Assembly (NCBI GenBank): GCA_045546275.1
Contig: JAZQCM010000015.1
Coordinates: 1 to 64,000 of the forward strand
Length of the DNA stretch: 64,000 nt
Source of the DNA: RGIG1927 sp045546275
GTDB lineage: Bacteria > Bacillota > Clostridia > UMGS1883
Direction of reading: 5' to 3'
Below the pieces are notes generated by a model. The model was not told the origin of the DNA. It searched no databases and saw only the letters and a list, made by a program, of their open reading frames with translations. Position numbers and translations under genes: made by a program. Positions 59,800 to 64,000 of the stretch are shown here, one piece after another (the first letter of the stretch is position 1; every line of letters begins with the position of its first letter).

Positions 59800-59807
59800 G
59801 GTGCAAC

Positions 59808-61343
59808 ATGGCAAAGAGCAATTCAAGGCTTAAAAATTCAATACGCAATTCAGCCTTTGGTCTTTTTGCCGAGGTTACAACTCTTATTCTTGGCTTTTTA
59901 GTACGAAGTGTGTTTGTAAAAACCTTAGCGGAAGACTACTTGGGAGTAAACGGTCTTTTTACAAACATTCTGCAGGTGTTGAGCTTTGCGGAATTGGGCA
60001 TAGGCAATGCAATTGTTTTCAGCCTGTACAAGCCAATACGTGACAAAGACAATGATAAAATAAAACAATATGTGTATTTTTACAAGTCGGCATATCGCAT
60101 AATCGGTGTGGTTGTGCTGGTATTGGGGCTTTTGCTTGTTCCTTTTTTGAATATAATTATTGTAGACAAGCCAAACATTCCCGACAATCTCACCATCATT
60201 TATCTTTTGTACCTTGCAAACACGGTGCTTTCTTACTTTATGGTGTGGAAGCGCACCTTTATGACCGCAAACCAGGAACGATATATTGGCACTGTGGTTG
60301 AGCAGATTTTTACCATAATTCAGGTAATTGTGCAGATTGTTATCTTGTACACAACACATGATTTCATTTTGTATCTTACAACAATGATTGTGTCTAATCA
60401 GGTGCGAAATGTAATCATTGCAAAAATTTGCTCAAAAAGATACCCTGTGGTTAACGAAAAACCAAGTGTTCAATTAACTAAGACAGAACAAAAGAGTATT
60501 TTTGAAAATGTAAAGGCTCTTTTTGTATATAAATTGTCAGGCGTTGTGCTTGGCAGCACCGACAACATTTTAATACAGGCAATTATTAATTTCAGAAGTG
60601 TGAGCTTGTACTCCAACTATTCCATGATTATTACAAATTTCCGACTTCTTGCAAACCAGCTTTTGAACGGCATTACTGCAAGTGTGGGGGATTTGAATGC
60701 ATCGGAGGACAATAAGGCAAAAGAGGGGGTTTTCTTCAAGCTTTTGTTTGTGTCCTTCTGGTTATACAGCTTTTTGTGTGTAGGCTTTGTGTGCACGGTG
60801 GAATATCTTATATCGGCATGGTTAGGTTATCATTTCACTTTGCAAGCAGAGGTTGTTATGGCAATTGCATTTTCCTTTTATGTGGAGGGTATGCAGTTTG
60901 CAGGCTTTACCTACCGCACAACAATGGGACTTTTCCGCGAAAGCGTGGTAGCTCCTGTTGTAAGCGCAATAATCAATATAGTATTAAGCATAGTTTTAGG
61001 TTACAGCATGGGCATGAGCGGTATATTTATTGCAACAGGTATTTCCCGCCTTGTAACCACCACATGGGTGGACGGTTATTTAGTGTTTAAAAAAAGGCTT
61101 AATAAGTCGCCCATAAAATTTTTTGTAACATATGTTATGTACTTTTTGTTTGCAGCTGTTATGGCAATAGTTTTGCAAACAACCCTTGGCTTGTTTGATT
61201 TTTACGGCTGGATGGGCTTTATAAAGGCGGCTCTTATCGTAGCTTTGGTTTACAACATAGTTTTCGTGTACATTTTCGGAACTACAACAAAGGTTTTTCA
61301 TGAGGTTTTAAAAATGTTTTTTAAGAGAGGTAAAAGGATATGA
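59808..61343 (+). CDS. polysaccharide flippase (Wzx/MATE-like)
   Basis: A 511-residue membrane protein with 12-14 TM segments of the polysaccharide biosynthesis/oligosaccharide flippase family, which moves lipid-linked glycan units outward. Marks are KNSIRNSAFGLFAEVTTLIL at the N terminus, VFVKTLAEDYLGVNGLFTN, FAELGIGNAIVFSLYKPI and YSNYSMIITNFRLLANQL. The ATG at 59808 has GAGGTG 5 nt upstream; an ATG at 59796 overlaps the licD stop but sits before the ribosome site. Downstream it overlaps gpsA by 4 nt. Confidence 0.92.
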   Translation: MAKSNSRLKNSIRNSAFGLFAEVTTLILGFLVRSVFVKTLAEDYLGVNGLFTNILQVLSFAELGIGNAIVFSLYKPIRDKDNDKIKQYVYFYKSAYRIIGVVVLVLGLLLVPFLNIIIVDKPNIPDNLTIIYLLYLANTVLSYFMVWKRTFMTANQERYIGTVVEQIFTIIQVIVQIVILYTTHDFILYLTTMIVSNQVRNVIIAKICSKRYPVVNEKPSVQLTKTEQKSIFENVKALFVYKLSGVVLGSTDNILIQAIINFRSVSLYSNYSMIITNFRLLANQLLNGITASVGDLNASEDNKAKEGVFFKLLFVSFWLYSFLCVGFVCTVEYLISAWLGYHFTLQAEVVMAIAFSFYVEGMQFAGFTYRTTMGLFRESVVAPVVSAIINIVLSIVLGYSMGMSGIFIATGISRLVTTTWVDGYLVFKKRLNKSPIKFFVTYVMYFLFAAVMAIVLQTTLGLFDFYGWMGFIKAALIVALVYNIVFVYIFGTTTKVFHEVLKMFFKRGKRI

Positions 61344-62326
61344 CAAAAATTTCGGTAATAGGTGCAGGCACATGGGGCATGGCTTTGGCAAGACTTCTGG
61401 CGGTAAAAGAACACAAGGTAGTTGTGTGGTCCGCAATTGAAAGTGAAATTGACTATCTCTCCGAAAACAGACAGCACCCCATTTTAAAAGAAATGGTTAT
61501 TCCCGAAAGCATGGAATTCACAAAAAGCCTTGAGGAGGCAGTTTCAGACTGTGACATTATACTCATGGCTGTTCCCTCGGTTTTTGTACGCTCCACAAGT
61601 GAAAAAATAAAGCCTTATTATAAGGACAACATGGTTATTGTGGATGTTGCAAAGGGCATGGAAGCGGAAACGCTCTTTTCCATGAGCGAAGTGATAAAGG
61701 ATGTAATTTGTGAAAGTAAGGTTGTGGCACTGACAGGTCCCACCCACGCAGAGGAGGTTGCATTTGACCTTCCCACTGCAATTGTTGCAGCCTGTGAGGA
61801 CAAAAAAACTGCAGAATATGTGCAGGATGTTTTCATGACCGACACCTTCAGAGTGTATACAAATACCGATGTTAAGGCGGTGGAATTTGCAGGTGCAATT
61901 AAAAACGTTATGGCATTGGGGGTGGGCATTTCCCGCGGACTTGGCTATGGCGACAATGCAACTGCCGCACTCATAACCCGTGGGCTTGCTGAAATTGTAA
62001 GGTTAGGCACAGTAATGGGTTGCGGTAAAGAAGGCTTTTTCGGCTTGGCAGGTGTGGGCGACTTGATTGTTACCTGCACAAGTGTCCATAGCCGTAACCA
62101 CAAAGCAGGCAGACTTATTGGCCAGGGAAAAAGTGCCGAGGAGGCAAAAAAAGAGGTTGGCATGGTTGTGGAGGGCATTAATATGCTTCCTGCCGCAATG
62201 AAGCTCATTAAAAAGTACAATGTGGAAATGCCAATTGTGGAAAAGGTTGACGCGGTAGTAAATCATAATATGAATCCTAAAGAAGCCGTTGCCCTTCTTA
62301 TGGGCAGAGATCGGAAAGGGGAATAA
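61340..62326 (+). CDS. gpsA: glycerol-3-phosphate dehydrogenase [NAD(P)+]
   Basis: A 328-residue enzyme reducing dihydroxyacetone phosphate to sn-glycerol 3-phosphate for phospholipid and teichoic-acid-type polymers. The Rossmann motif is IGAGTWGMALARLLA at residues 6-20; ENRQHPILKE, AVPSVFVRST, LTGPTHAEEVAF, the catalytic-lysine AGAIKNVMALGVGISRGLG and GLAGVGDLIVTC are diagnostic. Its ATG overlaps the flippase stop by 4 nt. Placement with LicD, a flippase and an LTA-like system suits supply of glycerol phosphate to the envelope. The next gene starts 2 nt after the stop. Confidence 0.97.
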   Translation: MTKISVIGAGTWGMALARLLAVKEHKVVVWSAIESEIDYLSENRQHPILKEMVIPESMEFTKSLEEAVSDCDIILMAVPSVFVRSTSEKIKPYYKDNMVIVDVAKGMEAETLFSMSEVIKDVICESKVVALTGPTHAEEVAFDLPTAIVAACEDKKTAEYVQDVFMTDTFRVYTNTDVKAVEFAGAIKNVMALGVGISRGLGYGDNATAALITRGLAEIVRLGTVMGCGKEGFFGLAGVGDLIVTCTSVHSRNHKAGRLIGQGKSAEEAKKEVGMVVEGINMLPAAMKLIKKYNVEMPIVEKVDAVVNHNMNPKEAVALLMGRDRKGE

Positions 62327-62328
62327 AT

Positions 62329-64000
62329 GTGAGCAAAAAATATACCTATGCAATAGTATCTGGTGTGGTTGTGCTTCTGGTTATAGCTGCAATCTTTTCG
62401 ATTTCCAACATGAAAACCAAATACAATACAGTTGAAGACATTACTGATGTGAAAATGGAGGCGCAGCGCCTTTATTCCGAAGGAAAAATAGATGAAGCTA
62501 TATCAAGACTGGATACGTATTGTTATTATGCTGTAATTGATGTGGATGCAAAAGCTATGCTTGGCGATTGGTATCTGGAAGCAGGTGACGAAGACCGAGC
62601 GTACGAATGCTACCTTATGGCGGCATCCAACAAGAAAAATGAGGGTGAACTGTTAAGGTCGTTATCCATTAAAAATACCGAAGAGGTGGTGCTGGTTCCT
62701 GCAAATAGTTATTCCTTCGAAATAACACCCGATGTGAGATTAACAAAGGATATGACCCTTACTGTAACAGGGCAGAATCTTATGCCGAGAAATATTGCAC
62801 AAGGAAGGGTCAACAAGAACGACTATCAACTGGCAGATGAAAGCGAGTATGTTACGACCGATTGGTTTGATATTAACCCCGAAGGGTCGTATCTTACGTT
62901 AAGCGGCGGTTTTAACTGTGCAATCTGGCAGTTTGCAAACGATACCGGAGAAATCATTGCCTACGCCGAAAGTCCCAATACCTACAGACGAAACGAGTCA
63001 ATAGGCGTTGATATTTATCAGATGGCAAGAGCTATTATTCCCGAAAAGGCGGCAAAATGCCGTGTAACCTACTACAACACACTGCTTGAAGAGGTTACAG
63101 CTTCGCCCGATGAAACTGTTACAATTGTGTACGGCAGATTGCCCGGTGAAAGTAAAGCACCTGAAAGTGTTACCTACAAAATCCCCGACCTTAAAGAAGG
63201 GGAAAAGGTTGTTTATAACAACGGAGTGTGGACTTTGGTTACGAAAATGGGTGAAACTGTTATTGACGGGTGGGTTACCCCCTCTGTTGAACTGGGAAGC
63301 CACATTTCAATTGGAGGTACAGTGCCCGGAAGAGTAAGCTTTGAAAAATCTCCCTTCATCAGCTATGAAAAAGAAAAAATCTACACAATACAATTCGACC
63401 TGAACAACCCTTCAAACACAGGAAAGAGATTGGACGATGCAAAAAACATGGCGTTTAACGGTGCTGTAGGTGAAGGCTTTTTATCACAAGGTGAAAACAC
63501 CTTTGATAATGCATATCCCTGGAGCGAAATGAAGCTTTGTGCAATCAAAAACGGTACAATTGTATACAAGGGCGAAGAAGGCTTTTCCGACACAGGGGAG
63601 GCGGGCGACGTTTTTGTTGAAATCCCCAAGTTTTATTCAAAGCGTGTGGTTGACGGACAATATGAAACTATTTCAATTTCGGGCTATCCCCATGAGGGCT
63701 TTGAAGTGGACGAAGCATTTTTAACTGAAAACGGTGAAAAAGAAGCAATTTATATAGCAGCATACACTTCCTCGCTTGACGATGATGGCAACATTCAAAG
63801 CGTAAGCCGGACAGCACCGGTGGTATATCTTGCGCCCACAGACATGACTAAAATGATTGAAAGCAAGGGCAAAGGCTACAAAGCAATGGACTATGCGGCT
63901 CTTTCAATGCTGCAAAAGCTGTTTTTGGTTGAAACAGGCGTAAGAAATTCCCAGTGCTTATACATGGGTGTTTGCGGACTTTCAATTGCATCAGCTTCGG
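62329..64000 (+). CDS. membrane-anchored TPR-like protein with phage-tail/lectin-like C-terminal region (partial)
   Basis: The frame is open from GTG at 62329 (GGGG 8 nt upstream) to the window end: 557 codons, C terminus missing. Residues 8-24 are a single TM anchor. About 40-105 look like a TPR pair (RLYSEGKIDEAISRL, EDRAYECYLMAA). About 120-370 are beta-rich. From about residue 390 the pattern WSEMKLCAIKNG, VFVEIPKFYSKRV, IYIAAYTSS and AALSMLQKLFLVETGVRNSQ matches, from memory, a C-type-lectin-like domain in phage tail proteins and in some diversity-generating retroelement targets. It uses CTG, CGG and CCG more than its neighbours. It follows gpsA by 2 nt. Confidence 0.75.
   Translation, partial: MSKKYTYAIVSGVVVLLVIAAIFSISNMKTKYNTVEDITDVKMEAQRLYSEGKIDEAISRLDTYCYYAVIDVDAKAMLGDWYLEAGDEDRAYECYLMAASNKKNEGELLRSLSIKNTEEVVLVPANSYSFEITPDVRLTKDMTLTVTGQNLMPRNIAQGRVNKNDYQLADESEYVTTDWFDINPEGSYLTLSGGFNCAIWQFANDTGEIIAYAESPNTYRRNESIGVDIYQMARAIIPEKAAKCRVTYYNTLLEEVTASPDETVTIVYGRLPGESKAPESVTYKIPDLKEGEKVVYNNGVWTLVTKMGETVIDGWVTPSVELGSHISIGGTVPGRVSFEKSPFISYEKEKIYTIQFDLNNPSNTGKRLDDAKNMAFNGAVGEGFLSQGENTFDNAYPWSEMKLCAIKNGTIVYKGEEGFSDTGEAGDVFVEIPKFYSKRVVDGQYETISISGYPHEGFEVDEAFLTENGEKEAIYIAAYTSSLDDDGNIQSVSRTAPVVYLAPTDMTKMIESKGKGYKAMDYAALSMLQKLFLVETGVRNSQCLYMGVCGLSIASAS

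Noticed and set aside
62329..64000. Claiming a diversity-generating retroelement outright
   Set aside because: No reverse transcriptase or template repeat is inside the window; only a lectin-like domain pattern supports it, so it is given as a lead.

Overview
The window looks like chromosomal DNA from a low-to-moderate GC (about 40 % by eye) Gram-positive member of the Clostridia, probably an uncultured gut-type lineage. Pointers are the IspH-S1 ribosomal protein fusion behind cytidylate kinase, split (two-subunit) transketolase, a single-chain 1239-residue PurL, a tandem glycine riboswitch ahead of an AGCS transporter, SLH-anchored and lipoprotein surface proteins, an LTA-synthase-like protein, and strong AGGAGG-type ribosome sites with TTGACA/TATAAT promoters. 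Most of the window is ordinary, well-packed core genome; I see no prophage, insertion sequence, CRISPR array or conjugative gene inside it.

Layout. 1-1.5 kb: end of transketolase. 1.5-4.7 kb: lipoprotein, then an MBOAT acyltransferase with a DHHW/AlgX-like partner (surface polysaccharide acylation). 4.7-9.1 kb: PcrA helicase, methyltransferase, a folded intergenic element, HI0933-type flavoprotein. 9.1-11.7 kb: cmk and ispH-rpsA. 11.8-16.2 kb: two secreted proteins facing each other (SGNH acetylesterase; zinc metallopeptidase). 16.2-19.5 kb: YdcF-like protein, MscL, LTA-synthase-like protein. 19.5-24.7 kb (minus): PrmC, DUF1385, Na/Pi cotransporter, cation/proton antiporter. 24.8-25.1 kb: tRNA-Asn and tRNA-Met with a strong promoter and a remarkable terminator. 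25.2-27.8 kb: three-gene glycosylation cluster (GT2, GtrA, GT39-like). 27.9-29.7 kb (minus): glycine riboswitch and amino-acid symporter. 29.7-43.7 kb (minus): serC-serA-DUF1015, purL, SLH protein, folD, ygiQ, ftsK. 43.9-48.9 kb: ABC/DUF1854/ABC cassette. 49-54.4 kb: DegV, VOC protein, giant secreted multidomain protein. 54.6-58.2 kb: pgk-tpiA-gpmI glycolytic run. 58.3-64 kb: AraC-type regulator, LicD, flippase, GpsA and a membrane-anchored protein cut by the window end.

How parts fit. Lower glycolysis makes 3-phosphoglycerate, which SerA and SerC convert to phosphoserine; serine feeds glycine and one-carbon units, with FolD and PurL nearby and a glycine sensor on the neighbouring transporter. 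DUF1015 sits exactly where a phosphoserine-to-serine enzyme would be expected and carries a DGHHR motif like the ParB-fold serine kinases. Several loci serve the envelope: acylation, glycosylation, flippase, LicD, LTA-like synthesis, SLH and secreted carbohydrate-active proteins.

The best candidates for something not fully described are the PH-like/zinc-ribbon ABC pair with DUF1854, DUF1015 as a serine-pathway enzyme, the internal start site for S1 inside the ispH fusion, the tRNA-end-mimicking terminator palindrome, the folded element at 7738-7812, and the phage-tail/lectin-like surface protein at the right edge.
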